A stretch of DNA of 64,000 nucleotides from Pseudomonas sp. MWU13-2105 (GCF_023242315.1 NZ_JALLIY010000014.1:1-64000), one strand, 5' to 3'; positions 43,411 to 52,847 are shown, counted from the stretch's first letter. Notes: a model not told the origin generated them from the sequence alone. Translations and numbers: made by a program.

Positions 43411-43672
43411 ATGGGCGTCGCAAAAGTCGAGGTTTGTAGGCCCTCAATATCGGTGAAAGCTGAGTGTTGTGCTCACAAGGGCGGTTCAGAGAGGTCTTAT
43501 GCTTTTTGAGTCTAATTGTCATTTGGAATAATTCTATCGCCAGCCAACAGTTTTCATCTGGCCAGTATGGAAAAGTCCGAGCAACGGGTCTAGGTTCTGA
43601 CAAGTTGCGCTCGGCTTCTTGAAGTCGGCTGCAAGGTGTTGGTGACTTATCCACAGAGGGACGGAAGCGACG
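43411..43672. other. Intergenic region before the small secreted-protein gene
   Basis: These 262 bases are AT-richer than the neighbours and have no supported gene. The segment 43500-43560 (TTGTCATTTGGAATAATTC) may hold a promoter for the 74-codon gene, but no pair of boxes is convincing. Confidence 0.4.
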
Positions 43673-43897
43673 ATGAAAATTTTTCAACGCGGCGTACTGC
43701 TGATCAAGGTGCTGGTGCTGTTGATGGTGGGGGCTTCAAGTGCCTGGGCGAGTAATGCGGTGTCGGATCATGGGGCGGTTTCTCCTTCAAAATCCGCGGT
43801 GCACGCGCTTTATGCCGATGACACCGACAAGAAAGCCGATCCCGGTCAGGACGATCAGAGCGATGACAGCGGTGAGGATGGTGACAGCGATTCCTGA
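43673..43897 (+). CDS. Small exported acidic protein (74 aa)
   Basis: The product has a clear signal peptide (basic start, then LLIKVLVLLMVGASSAWA, cleaved after AWA). Its mature part of about 48 residues ends in a very acidic tail rich in D, G and S (QDDQSDDSGEDGDS). The calculated charge would be strongly negative. GGAAG precedes the ATG and a terminator follows, so it is a monocistronic unit between prfC and dppF. I do not recognise a family. The acidic repeats hint at cation binding, but nothing proves it. Confidence 0.65.
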   Translation: MKIFQRGVLLIKVLVLLMVGASSAWASNAVSDHGAVSPSKSAVHALYADDTDKKADPGQDDQSDDSGEDGDSDS

Positions 43898-43970
43898 TTC
43901 CCACGAATGAAAAAGCCCCTTGCGCCCAGCGCATGACGCGCTCGACGAAAGAGGCCGTACTACCGTTTTC

Positions 43971-44004
43971 AGCGCTCTCGCTTACTCAGGAGAGCGCTTT
44001 TTTA
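43971..44004. terminator. Terminator between the small secreted-protein gene and dppF
   Basis: AGCGCTCTC (43971-43979) pairs with GAGAGCGCT (43990-43998) and is followed by TTTTTT on the plus strand. It may also serve dppF, which ends 8 bases away on the other strand. Confidence 0.88.
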
Positions 44005-44011
44005 TTACCTG

Positions 44012-44983
44012 TCAGCCGAGGAATTGCTCCGCGTAGTGGCAGGCCACCTGGCGGCTGTCGAGCTGGCGCAAGGCCGGCTCTTCCGTGCCGCAGCGCTCGG
44101 TGGCGTACGGGCAGCGCTTGTGGAAGGCGCAGCCGGACGGCGGGTTGAGCGGGTTGGGCAGTTCACCGGCGATCTTGATCTTCGGCTTCAACGGATCCGG
44201 GTGGATTGCCGGCGTCGCCGAGAGCAGGGCCTGGGTGTACGGGTGCAGGGGACGGGCGTAGATGTCTTCCTTCGGGCCCATTTCCACCGGCCGGCCGAGG
44301 TACATCACCAGTACCTGGTCGGCGACGTGACGGACCACCGCCAGGTTGTGGGAGATGAATACATAGGCGGTGTTGAACTGTTGCTGCAGGTCCATGAACA
44401 GGTTCAGTACCTGGGCCTGGATCGACACGTCCAGCGCCGAGGTCGGTTCGTCCGCCACCAGCACCTTCGGTTGCAACATCATTGCCCGTGCCAGGGCGAT
44501 ACGCTGGCGCTGGCCGCCGGAGAACATATGCGGGTAGCGATGATAGTGCTCGGGACGCAGGCCGACCTGCTTCATCATCGCCTGGACTTTCTCCCGGCGC
44601 TCGGCGGCGGACAGCTTGGTATTGATCAGCAGCGGCTCACCCAACTGATCGCCGATTTTCTGCCGTGGATTGAGCGACGCGTAGGGGCTCTGGAACACCA
44701 TCTGCACGTCTTTGCGCAGTTGCTTGCGCTGGGCCTTGTTGGCCCCGGCGACTTCCTGCCCGGCGATTTTCAGCGAACCGGACGACGGCTCCTCGATCAG
44801 CGTCAGGGCCCGGGCCAGGGTGGATTTGCCGCAACCCGACTCGCCGACTACGGCGAGGGTCTTGCCGGCTTCCAGTTCGAACGACACGCCATTGAGCGCG
44901 CGCACCAGTGCATGGCCCTTGAACAGGCCACGGGAGACTTCGTAGTGACGGGTGAGGTCGCGGGCGGTGAGAACGACGGCCAT
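44012..44983 (-). CDS. dppF: Dipeptide ABC transporter ATPase DppF
   Basis: This 323-residue oligopeptide-transporter ATPase has Walker A GESGCGKST near residue 47, the signature FSGGQRQRIALARAM, and Walker B KVLVADEPTSALD. The C-terminal oligo_HPY region has CAFHKRCPYATERC with four cysteines, likely an iron-sulfur site as in this family. The ATG at 44983 shares one base with the dppD stop (TAATG). It is the last gene of the dpp operon. Confidence 0.93.
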   Translation of the reverse strand: MAVVLTARDLTRHYEVSRGLFKGHALVRALNGVSFELEAGKTLAVVGESGCGKSTLARALTLIEEPSSGSLKIAGQEVAGANKAQRKQLRKDVQMVFQSPYASLNPRQKIGDQLGEPLLINTKLSAAERREKVQAMMKQVGLRPEHYHRYPHMFSGGQRQRIALARAMMLQPKVLVADEPTSALDVSIQAQVLNLFMDLQQQFNTAYVFISHNLAVVRHVADQVLVMYLGRPVEMGPKEDIYARPLHPYTQALLSATPAIHPDPLKPKIKIAGELPNPLNPPSGCAFHKRCPYATERCGTEEPALRQLDSRQVACHYAEQFLG

Positions 44984-45951
44984 TACGCCACCTCCTGGTT
45001 CAGCGGGAAGAAGCAACGGGCAAGGCTGTTGGCTTTCGGGTCCAGGTTCGGACGCTGCTGCCGGCAGCTTTCCTGCACATAGGGGCAGCGCGGCGACAGC
45101 AGGCAACCCTGCGGCCGGTCATAACGCCCGGGCACGATGCCCGGCAGGGTCGACAGGCGCTCGGCGCCCAGGCTGTGTTCCGGAATCGCCTTGAGCAGGG
45201 CTTCGCTGTAGGGGTGCGCCGGCACATCGAACAAGCCCGGCACCATGCCGACTTCCACGGCCTGGCCGGCGTACATCACGCAGACCCGCTGGGCGGTTTC
45301 GGCAACGACCGCGAGGTCGTGGGTGATCAGCACCAGGCCCATGTTCTGCTCCTGTTGCAGGCTGAGCAGCAGGTCCATGATCTGCGCCTGGATGGTCACG
45401 TCCAGGGCGGTGGTCGGTTCGTCGGCGATCAGCAGCTTGGGTTCTCCGGCAATCGCCATGGCGATCGCGACGCGCTGGCTCATGCCGCCGGACAGTTGGT
45501 GCGGATAGGCGTCCATGCGGCTGGCGGCGCCGGGAATCTCGACTTTTTCCAGCAGTTCGATGGCGCGCTTGTGCGCCGCCTTGCCGGACATCTTCAGGTG
45601 CAGGCGGAGCACTTCCTCGATCTGGAAGCCCACGGTGTAACTGGGGTTCAGCGCGGTCATCGGGTCCTGGAAAACCATTGCCAGGTCCTTTCCGACCACT
45701 TGCCGACGTTGGCGGGCGCTGAGCTTGAGCATGTCCTTGCCGTCGAAGCGCAGGGCGTCGGCGGTGACAATGCCGGGGTGCTCGATCAGGCCCATCAGCG
45801 CCATCATGGTCACGGATTTACCTGAGCCCGACTCGCCAACGATGGCCAGGACTTCGCCCTTGTCCACAGTGATGTCGAGGCCGTCGACCACCGGTACGGC
45901 GGTCTGGTCGCCGAAGCGAACGTTGAGATTCTTGATTTCTAGCAGTGACAT
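44983..45951 (-). CDS. dppD: Dipeptide ABC transporter ATPase DppD
   Basis: This 322-residue partner ATPase of DppF has Walker A GESGSGKSV near residue 37, the signature LSGGMSQRVAIAMAIA, Walker B KLLIADEPTTALD, and a C-terminal CLLSPRCPYVQESC cysteine cluster. I chose the ATG at 45951 (MSLLEIKNLNVRFGD), with GGAGATTCC upstream. It lies 10 bases after dppC. Confidence 0.93.
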   Translation of the reverse strand: MSLLEIKNLNVRFGDQTAVPVVDGLDITVDKGEVLAIVGESGSGKSVTMMALMGLIEHPGIVTADALRFDGKDMLKLSARQRRQVVGKDLAMVFQDPMTALNPSYTVGFQIEEVLRLHLKMSGKAAHKRAIELLEKVEIPGAASRMDAYPHQLSGGMSQRVAIAMAIAGEPKLLIADEPTTALDVTIQAQIMDLLLSLQQEQNMGLVLITHDLAVVAETAQRVCVMYAGQAVEVGMVPGLFDVPAHPYSEALLKAIPEHSLGAERLSTLPGIVPGRYDRPQGCLLSPRCPYVQESCRQQRPNLDPKANSLARCFFPLNQEVA

Positions 45952-45961
45952 GGGAATCTCC

Positions 45962-46873
45962 TCAGGCGGCGTTCTTGAGTTTCGGGTCCAGCGCATCGCG
46001 CAGGCCGTCGCCCATCAGGTTGATTGCCAGCACGCTGAGCAAAATGGTCAGGCCGGGCAGGCTGACGACCCACCAGGCGCGCTCGATATAGTCGCGGGCC
46101 GAGGCCAGCATGGTGCCCCACTCCGGGGTCGGCGGTTGTACGCCGAGGCCGAGGAAGCCGAGGGCGGCGGCATCGAGGATCGCCGAGGAGAAACTCAGGG
46201 TGGCCTGGACGATCAGCGGCGCCATGCAGTTGGGCAGCACGGTGATGAACATCAGGCGCGGCAGGCTGGCACCGGCCAGGCGCGCGGCGGTCACATAGTC
46301 ACGGTTCAGCTCGCCCATCACCGCGGCGCGGGTCAGGCGCACGTAGGACGGCAGCGAGACGATGGCGATGGCGATCACGGTGTTGATCAGGCCAGGGCCG
46401 AGGATGGCGACAATCGCCACGGCCAGCAGCAGCGAGGGCAGGGCCAGCATGATGTCCATCAGGCGCATGATGGTCGGGCCGAGGATGCGCGGGAAGAAAC
46501 CGGCCAGCAGGCCCATGAAGATGCCCGGGATCAGCGACATCACCACCGAGGACAGGCCGATCAGCAGCGACAGGCGTGAGCCGTGGATCAGCCGCGAGAG
46601 CAGGTCGCGGCCCAGTTCGTCGGTGCCCAGCAGGTACTGGATCTGCCCGCTGGCAAGCCACGACGGTGGGGTCAGCAGGGCGTCGCGGAACTGTTCGCTC
46701 GGGTCGTGCGGGGCGACCCAGGGCGCGAAGATCGCGCAGAACACCACCAGCGACATGAACAGCAGGCCGGCGACGGCGCCTTTGTTCTTGGCGAAGTGCT
46801 GCCAGAACTCCTTGTACGGAGAAGGGTAGAGCAGGCTTTGATCGACGGCGGTCGAAGCGATAGTAGTACTCAT
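45962..46873 (-). CDS. dppC: Dipeptide ABC transporter permease DppC
   Basis: This 303-residue permease has an N-terminal helix (GAVAGLLFMSLVVFCAIFAPWV) and five more, with the EAA coupling loop ARLAGASLPRLMFITVLPNC. LLGTDELGRDLLSRLIHGSR is the OppC/DppC signature. I chose the ATG at 46873 (MSTTIASTAVD); the frame extends upstream into the dppB end. It lies 10 bases after dppB. Confidence 0.93.
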   Translation of the reverse strand: MSTTIASTAVDQSLLYPSPYKEFWQHFAKNKGAVAGLLFMSLVVFCAIFAPWVAPHDPSEQFRDALLTPPSWLASGQIQYLLGTDELGRDLLSRLIHGSRLSLLIGLSSVVMSLIPGIFMGLLAGFFPRILGPTIMRLMDIMLALPSLLLAVAIVAILGPGLINTVIAIAIVSLPSYVRLTRAAVMGELNRDYVTAARLAGASLPRLMFITVLPNCMAPLIVQATLSFSSAILDAAALGFLGLGVQPPTPEWGTMLASARDYIERAWWVVSLPGLTILLSVLAINLMGDGLRDALDPKLKNAA

Positions 46874-46883
46874 GATCTTGATC

Positions 46884-47894
46884 TCAGCGCTGGTGACGGA
46901 TGCGTGGATTGACAAGGCCGTAGAGGATGTCCACGACGAAATTGACCACAATCACCAGGCAGGCGATTAACAGGATGCCGTTTTGCACGACGGGATAGTC
47001 GCGGGCGCCGATGGCTTCGATCAGCCATTTGCCGATCCCGGGCCAGGAGAAGATGGTTTCGGTCAGCACGGCGCCGGCCAGCAGGGTACCGACTTGCAGG
47101 CCGACCACGGTCAGCACCGGGATCAACGCGTTGCGCAGGCCGTGGACGAATACCACGCGCGCTGGCGACAGGCCCTTGGCCCGGGCGGTACGGATGTAGT
47201 CTTCACGCAGCACTTCGAGCATCGAGGAGCGGGTCATCCGGGCGATCACCGCCAGCGGGATGGTGCCCAGCACGATGGCCGGCAGGATCAGATGGTGCAG
47301 CGCATCCCAGAACGCGTCGGGCTGGTCGCTGAGCAGGGTGTCGATGAGCATGAAGCCGGTCCTCGGCTCGATGTCATAGAGCAGGTCGATGCGTCCGGAC
47401 ACCGGGGTCCAGCCCAGGCTCACGGAGAAGAACATGATGAGGATCAGGCCCCACCAGAAGATCGGCATCGAATAGCCGGCCAGGGAGATTCCCATCACCC
47501 CATGGTCGAACAGCGATCCTCGCTTGAGGGCGGCGATCACCCCGGCGAGCAGTCCGAGGACGCCGGCGAACAGCAGGGCGGCCATGGACAGTTCGAGGGT
47601 GGCGGGGAACAGCGTGGTGAACTCGGTCCACACGCTGGTGCGGGTACGCAGGGACTCGCCGAGGTCGCCGTGGGCGAGCTTGCCGACGTAGTCGATGTAC
47701 TGGGCATAAAGCGGCTTGTTAAGACCGAGGCGTTCCATCGCCTGGGCGTGCATTTCCGGGTCGACCCGGCGCTCGCCCATCATGACTTCCACGGGATCGC
47801 CCGGGATCATGCGAATCAACGCGAAAGTCAGCAACGTGATGCCGAAAAACGTGGGGATCAACAACCCCAGTCGGCGGGCAATAAAACTAAACAT
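46884..47894 (-). CDS. dppB: Dipeptide ABC transporter permease DppB
   Basis: This 336-residue permease starts MFSFIARRLGLLIPTFFGIT and has six helices and the coupling loop RTARAKGLSPARVVFVHGLRNA. DPVEVMMGERRVDPE is the typical periplasmic segment after the first helix. It follows a binding-protein gene by 76 bases. Confidence 0.94.
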   Translation of the reverse strand: MFSFIARRLGLLIPTFFGITLLTFALIRMIPGDPVEVMMGERRVDPEMHAQAMERLGLNKPLYAQYIDYVGKLAHGDLGESLRTRTSVWTEFTTLFPATLELSMAALLFAGVLGLLAGVIAALKRGSLFDHGVMGISLAGYSMPIFWWGLILIMFFSVSLGWTPVSGRIDLLYDIEPRTGFMLIDTLLSDQPDAFWDALHHLILPAIVLGTIPLAVIARMTRSSMLEVLREDYIRTARAKGLSPARVVFVHGLRNALIPVLTVVGLQVGTLLAGAVLTETIFSWPGIGKWLIEAIGARDYPVVQNGILLIACLVIVVNFVVDILYGLVNPRIRHQR

Positions 47895-47970
47895 CGTGTG
47901 GTGTACCTCATCAGCCGGTTAGGCGTGCTCATCAGTACCCGGGGTCGGGTACCGACGAGCGTTTGTTGTT

Positions 47971-49566
47971 CTACTTCACCTGGGTGGTGGCGAAGTTGTT
48001 CAGGGATAGCGGGCTCATGTGGTAGCCCTCTACGTTCTTGCGCATAGCGGTAAACATCTTCGGATGGGCATCGTTCACCCACAGGACCTGCTCGTGCAGG
48101 ATGGCCAGGGCCTGTTCATAGAGTGCGGCACGTTGGGTGGGGTCAGTCTTGGCGCGAGCCTGGTCGATCAGCGCCTGGAACTGAGGATGGCACCAGCGGC
48201 TGTAGTTTTCGCCGTTTTTCGCCGCTTCGCAACTCAATAGCGGGCTAAGGAAGTTATCCGGGTCACCGTTGTCCCCGCTCCAGCCGGCGGAGACCATGTC
48301 GTGCTCGCCTTTTTTCGCCCGTTTGAGCATCTCGGCCCACTCCATGACGCGGATATCGAGCTTGATGCCGACCTTGGCCAGGTCGGCCTGCATCAGTTGC
48401 GCGCCGAGTTGCGGGTTCGGGTTGGTCGGGCCGCCACCGTTACGAGTATAGAGGGTGAACACCGTGCCTTCGGGAACGCCGGCGGCCTTGAGCAGGGCAC
48501 GGGCCTTGTCGAGGTCCTGGGCCGGGTTTTTCAACTGGTGGTTGTAGCCCAGCAGGGTCGAGGGGTAGGGATTGACCGCGGGAATGGCATTGCCCTTGCC
48601 GTACAGGGTGTCGACGTAGTTCTGCTTGTCCAGGGCCAGTTCGATGGCCTGGCGCACGCGTACATCGCTCAGGTACTTGTGTTCGGTGTTGATCGCGACG
48701 TAGCCGGTGGACATCGCCGCCATTTCGTCGATCTTCAGCTGCGGATCGGCCTTGATGTTCGGCACATCATCGGGTTTGGGGTACAGGGCGACCTGGCACT
48801 CGTTGGCCTTGAGCTTCTGCAGGCGGGTGTTGTTGTCGACGGTGATGGCCAGGATCAGGCTGTCCGCGGGTGGTTTGCCACGAAAATACTCAGGGTTGGC
48901 CTTGAAGCGGACCTGGGCGTCCTTGGCGTAGCGCTGGAAGATGAACGGGCCGGTGCCGACCGGCTTGCTGTTGAGCTCGTCGAGTTTGCCGGCCTTGAGC
49001 AACTGATTGGCGTATTCGGCGGAGTGGATCGAGGTGAAGGCCATGCCCAGGTCGGGCAGGAACGGCGCTTCCGGACGATTGAGGGTGAAACGCACGGTCA
49101 GCTCGTCGACTTTCTCGACGCTTTTGAGCAGGTTCTGGAAGTCCATGCTCTCGAAATACGGGAAGCCGACGGTGGAGGCTTTATGCCAGGGATGGTTGGG
49201 GTCCAGTTGCCGCTGGAAGCTCCAGACCACGTCGTCGGCGTTCAGCTCGCGGGTCGGCTTGAAGTAGTCGGTGGTGTGGAACTTGACGCCCTTTCTCAGG
49301 TGAAAGGTGTACTGCAGGCCATCGGGGCTGATCTCCCAGCTTTCGGCCAAGGCCGGCTGGATTTCGGTGGTGCCGGGCTTGAAGTCCACCAGGCGGTTGA
49401 ACATCGTTTCCGCGGCGGCGTCGGCGGTGACGGCGGTGGTGTAGAGCACCGGGTCGAAACCTTCCGGGCTGGCTTCGGTGCAGACCACCAAGGGTTTTGC
49501 GCAAACGCCGATAGCCACGCTGAACACGGCGGCCGCGATGGCGGCGCGCAGGGGAAGCTTCTTCAT
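47971..49566 (-). CDS. dppA: Periplasmic dipeptide-binding protein (SBP family 5), paralogue next to dppB
   Basis: This 531-residue binding protein has a signal peptide (LPLRAAIAAAVFSVAIGVCA) and no lipobox. The mature start VVCTEASPEGFDPVLYTTAV and WSGDNGDPDNFLSPLLSC are typical of DppA-type proteins, with conserved cysteines for a disulfide. It binds di- or tripeptides for DppBCDF. AAGGAGGG precedes the ATG. This copy is the one directly joined to dppB, so it is the best candidate for the operon's own binding protein; its N-terminal motif (TEASPEGFD) differs from the SEGSPAGFD or SEASPAGFD of the other three. Confidence 0.92.
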   Translation of the reverse strand: MKKLPLRAAIAAAVFSVAIGVCAKPLVVCTEASPEGFDPVLYTTAVTADAAAETMFNRLVDFKPGTTEIQPALAESWEISPDGLQYTFHLRKGVKFHTTDYFKPTRELNADDVVWSFQRQLDPNHPWHKASTVGFPYFESMDFQNLLKSVEKVDELTVRFTLNRPEAPFLPDLGMAFTSIHSAEYANQLLKAGKLDELNSKPVGTGPFIFQRYAKDAQVRFKANPEYFRGKPPADSLILAITVDNNTRLQKLKANECQVALYPKPDDVPNIKADPQLKIDEMAAMSTGYVAINTEHKYLSDVRVRQAIELALDKQNYVDTLYGKGNAIPAVNPYPSTLLGYNHQLKNPAQDLDKARALLKAAGVPEGTVFTLYTRNGGGPTNPNPQLGAQLMQADLAKVGIKLDIRVMEWAEMLKRAKKGEHDMVSAGWSGDNGDPDNFLSPLLSCEAAKNGENYSRWCHPQFQALIDQARAKTDPTQRAALYEQALAILHEQVLWVNDAHPKMFTAMRKNVEGYHMSPLSLNNFATTQVK

Positions 49567-49602
49567 GTAAACCCTCCTTGATCGATTGAGCCAGATTAGA
49601 CG

Positions 49603-49631
49603 CTGGGACCGATTCGTCGAATCGGTCCCAG
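49603..49631. repeat. Perfect hairpin between opdP and the dppB-proximal dppA
   Basis: CTGGGACCGATTC (49603-49615) and GAATCGGTCCCAG (49619-49631) form a 13-bp stem with a 3-base loop, 12 bases after the opdP stop. No T-tract follows on the minus strand, so an mRNA-stabilising or processing hairpin is more likely than a full terminator. Confidence 0.75.
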
Positions 49632-49643
49632 GGCAGTCAGGTG

Positions 49644-51062
49644 TCAGAGAATGTTGAATGGAATGGTGGTGACCAGGCGGAACTCGTTGATGCTGCCGTC
49701 GGCCTGGTTGGCCGTGGCCCGGTGTGCGGTGTAGGTCGCACGTACCGAACTGGCCTTGAGCGGACCGCTCTGGACGGCATAGGACGCGCCGATGCCGTAC
49801 TCGTAGTGCTTCTCGTCATGCATGTTTCGCACGTCGGCGTAAGCGGTGCCGGTGTAGTGGGTACCGTCGATGCCCCAGCCGCGGGCCTGGTAGATATTGA
49901 ACTTCAGGCCCGGAACGCCGTACTCGGCCATGTTCAGGCCGTAGGCGATCTGGAAGGATTTTTCGTTCGGGCCGTTGAAGTCCGAGAGCAGGGAGTTGGC
50001 CAGGTAGATGCCGTTGGTTTCGTGCAGGTAGTCGAAGTACTCGTTACCGTCGATTTCCTGGTAGGAGAAAGTCAGGCTGTGGGCCTGGTGGGTCAGGCCG
50101 AACGACAGCGAATAGGCGTCGTTGTCGATTTCGCCCATCTTCTTTTTGCCGGTGTCGAGGGTCTTGTAGTAGTTCAGCCCGGTGGTCAGGCTCAGCACCG
50201 AACTGTCGCCCAGCTCATGGGTGGCGCCGAAGTAGTACTGGTTCCAGAAGTCTTCGACGTTGGAGGCGTAGAGGCTGGTTTTCAGGCTCTTGAACGGCTG
50301 ATAGTTGAGACCCGCCATGTTGACGTGATCCGCCTCGACATCGATGTTGGTGTACTCGGTGCGGAATTTCGACAGGCTCTCTTCCGTCCGTGGCGACACC
50401 CGGTCGAAGGTGGCGGCGTCGAACGACAGGTTGTTGAACTCTTCGCTATGGATGCTCACGCCCTCGAAGCTCGACGGCAGCACGCGGTTGGGCATCACAT
50501 CGACGATCGGCGTGCTGTAGCTCTGCCGGCCAGCGGTCAGGGTGGTGTTCGACACGCGGAACTTGACGTTGGCCAGGCCAAGCTTGCTCCACTGGCCCTG
50601 TGCGTCACCGCCGTTTTTGGTCAGGGTGCGGTTGTTACCCAGGCCGCCGACGCCTGGAATCGGTGCGCCGCCATTGGCAGAAGCCAGGCGCTCGGCATCA
50701 CGCTCCAGGGCGACGACGTTATAGGCCGCGACTTCGGTGCTGACCCCAACGGTACCTTCGCTGAAGCCGGAGTTGTACTTGACGATGGTGCCTTGCAACC
50801 AGTTGATGCGACGGTCGGTATCCTTCGATACACCGTTGTCGATGTAGTGGAACTTGCCACCCCGCTTGAGTTGCTCATTGGCATACCAGTTGCGGGTGAG
50901 GCCGCTCACGCTCTGTTCTTCGAAAAAGCCCTTGGTCTGTGCCTGGGCATTGGTCGAACTCAGGCTCGTCGGTACGAAATCCTGACTCTGGGTTTCAGCG
51001 TGGGCCATCATGGCGGCACTGCTGATGGCTAAGGCTAACAACGCTTTTTGAGAGAGTTTCAA
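49644..51062 (-). CDS. opdP: OprD-family outer-membrane porin (OpdP/OpdD-type, dipeptide uptake)
   Basis: This 472-residue substrate-specific porin has a signal peptide (KLSQKALLALAISSAAMMAHA) and an 18-strand OprD barrel. It ends in the aromatic/hydrophobic pattern NEFRLVTTIPFNIL. SVSGLTRNWYANEQLKRGGKF, RRINWLQGTIVKYNSGF and TLTAGRQSYSTPIVDV are OprD-family motifs. In P. aeruginosa the syntenic porin imports glycine-glutamate dipeptide. The start codon is TTG with GGAG 8 bases before it; no ATG exists before the end of the signal peptide. It lies inside the dppA series, so uptake across both membranes is encoded together. Confidence 0.9.
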   Translation of the reverse strand: MKLSQKALLALAISSAAMMAHAETQSQDFVPTSLSSTNAQAQTKGFFEEQSVSGLTRNWYANEQLKRGGKFHYIDNGVSKDTDRRINWLQGTIVKYNSGFSEGTVGVSTEVAAYNVVALERDAERLASANGGAPIPGVGGLGNNRTLTKNGGDAQGQWSKLGLANVKFRVSNTTLTAGRQSYSTPIVDVMPNRVLPSSFEGVSIHSEEFNNLSFDAATFDRVSPRTEESLSKFRTEYTNIDVEADHVNMAGLNYQPFKSLKTSLYASNVEDFWNQYYFGATHELGDSSVLSLTTGLNYYKTLDTGKKKMGEIDNDAYSLSFGLTHQAHSLTFSYQEIDGNEYFDYLHETNGIYLANSLLSDFNGPNEKSFQIAYGLNMAEYGVPGLKFNIYQARGWGIDGTHYTGTAYADVRNMHDEKHYEYGIGASYAVQSGPLKASSVRATYTAHRATANQADGSINEFRLVTTIPFNIL

Positions 51063-51232
51063 GGCTAAAGCTCCATATTTTCTTTTTTAATATCGGCCTT
51101 TTGGGCCTATTTGGTCCGGGTTGGGTGGCGGACATTTTTTGTTACGCAATCGTTTGCTTGGCAGGGTTTTGCCGAATTTCGGCTGCAAGTTGCTCAGGGG
51201 CGAAATTCGCCCCCAGAGCGCGGGTCACGGTT
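51063..51232. other. Leader and spacer between dppA (51233) and opdP
   Basis: Two small palindromes lie here, GCCGAATTTCGGC (51171-51183) and GGGGCGAAATTCGCCCC (51197-51213), the second 19 bases after the dppA stop. The AT-rich end next to opdP (51070-51100) is probably its leader. Confidence 0.5.
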
Positions 51233-52831
51233 TTATTGTTCGATACTGACGCCCGAGAACACGTTGCGACCGAAGGGACTGACCTTGAAACCTTCGACTC
51301 TGATGCTTAACGGCTGGTTGACCGTCGAGTGGGCGATAGGGGTAATCGGCACCTGTTGCTTGAGCAACTGCTGGGCCTGTTGGTAGAGGGCCACGCGTTG
51401 CTCGTGGTCGGTGACGAGCTTGGCCTGCTTGATCAGCTTGTCGTATTGCGGGTTGCACCACATGGAGTAGTTGTTGCCGCCAATCGCGTCGCAGCCGTAG
51501 AGGGTGCCGAGCCAGTTGTCCGGGTCACCGTTGTCGCCGGTCCAGCCGATCAGGCTGATGTCGTGCTCGCCATTCTTGGTGCGCTTGATGTACTCACCCC
51601 ATTCATAGCTGACGATCTTCACCTTCAGGCCGATCTTCGCCCAGTCGGCCTGGAGCATTTCGGCCATCAGCTTGGCGTTGGGGTTGTACGGACGTTGCAC
51701 CGGCATGGCCCAGAGGGTGATCTCGGTGCCTTCCTTGACGCCGGCGGCCTTGAGCAGTTGCCGGGCTTTTTCCGGGTTGTAGGGTGCGTCCTTGATGTTC
51801 TCGTCGTAGGACCACTGGCTCGGCGGCATGGCGTTGACCGCCAGTTGCCCGGCGCCCTGGTAGACCGCATTGAGAATGCTCGGTTTGTTCACCGCCATGT
51901 CCAGCGCCTGGCGGACCTGGAGTTGGTCGAAGGGTTTGTGCTGCACGTTGTAGGCGATATAGCCGAGGTTGAAGCCGGGCTTCTGGATGACCTGCAGCTT
52001 GGGGTCTTTCTTCAATGCCTCGACATCGGCGGGGCGCGGGTGCAGGGTGATCTGGCACTCACCGCGCTTGAGTTTCTGCACCCGTACCGAGGCATCGGTG
52101 TTGATGGCGAAAATCAGCTGGTCGAGTTGGACCTTGTCCGGGTCCCAGTACTGCTTGTTGGCCACGTAGCGGATCTGCGCGTCTTTCTGATAGCGCTGGA
52201 ACACGTACGGCCCGGTGCCGATCGGCTTCTGGTTGATCTCGCTGGGTTTGCCGGCGGCGAGCAACTGGTCGGCGTATTCGGCGGAGAGAATCGCGGCGAA
52301 GCTCATGGCGATGTTCTGGATGAACGCGGCATCGACCGAGTTGAGGGTCATGACCACGGTCAGCGGCCCGGTCTTTTCGACCTTGGCGATGTTCTTGTTC
52401 AGGCTCATCCCGTTGAAGTACGGAAACTCGGTGGGGTAGGCCTTGCGAAACGGCTGCGCGGGATCGAGCATGCGGTTGAAGGTGAACACCACGTCGTCGG
52501 CGTTGAAGTCGCGGGACGGTGTGAAATAGGGGGTGGTGTGGAACTTCACGCCAGGGCGCAGGTGGAAGGTATACACCAGGCCATCCGCTGAGATATCCCA
52601 GCTCTCGGCCAGCGCCGGTGCGACGGATGTCTCACCTTTGACGAACTCCACCAGCCGGTTGTAAAGCGGCTCGGCGGCGTCGTTGTCGGTGGCGGTGGTG
52701 TACTGCGCGGTGTCGAACCCGGCCGGGCTGCCCTCGGAGCAGAACACCAGGCTGCCGGCAGCCTGGGCAAAAGGGGCGCCCGCCCACAGGGCGGCTCCCA
52801 CCAAAGCGGATAAAGTGAAGGTCTGGCGCAT
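51233..52831 (-). CDS. dppA: Periplasmic dipeptide-binding protein (SBP family 5), paralogue upstream of opdP
   Basis: This 532-residue product has a signal peptide (MRQTFTLSALVGAALWAGAP ... AQA). The mature start LVFCSEGSPAGFDTAQYTTA, the AFIQNIAMSFAAILSAEYAD segment, GWTGDNGDPDNWLGTLYGCD and the C-terminal VEGFKVSPFGRNVFSGV are shared with the neighbouring paralogues. I chose the ATG at 52831; the frame runs further upstream through the leader. AAGGATTGGG precedes the start, and an AAYAAYAA motif (52848-52855) overlaps the region just before it. Confidence 0.9.
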   Translation of the reverse strand: MRQTFTLSALVGAALWAGAPFAQAAGSLVFCSEGSPAGFDTAQYTTATDNDAAEPLYNRLVEFVKGETSVAPALAESWDISADGLVYTFHLRPGVKFHTTPYFTPSRDFNADDVVFTFNRMLDPAQPFRKAYPTEFPYFNGMSLNKNIAKVEKTGPLTVVMTLNSVDAAFIQNIAMSFAAILSAEYADQLLAAGKPSEINQKPIGTGPYVFQRYQKDAQIRYVANKQYWDPDKVQLDQLIFAINTDASVRVQKLKRGECQITLHPRPADVEALKKDPKLQVIQKPGFNLGYIAYNVQHKPFDQLQVRQALDMAVNKPSILNAVYQGAGQLAVNAMPPSQWSYDENIKDAPYNPEKARQLLKAAGVKEGTEITLWAMPVQRPYNPNAKLMAEMLQADWAKIGLKVKIVSYEWGEYIKRTKNGEHDISLIGWTGDNGDPDNWLGTLYGCDAIGGNNYSMWCNPQYDKLIKQAKLVTDHEQRVALYQQAQQLLKQQVPITPIAHSTVNQPLSIRVEGFKVSPFGRNVFSGVSIEQ

Positions 52832-52847
52832 GACGGTCCCAATCCTT

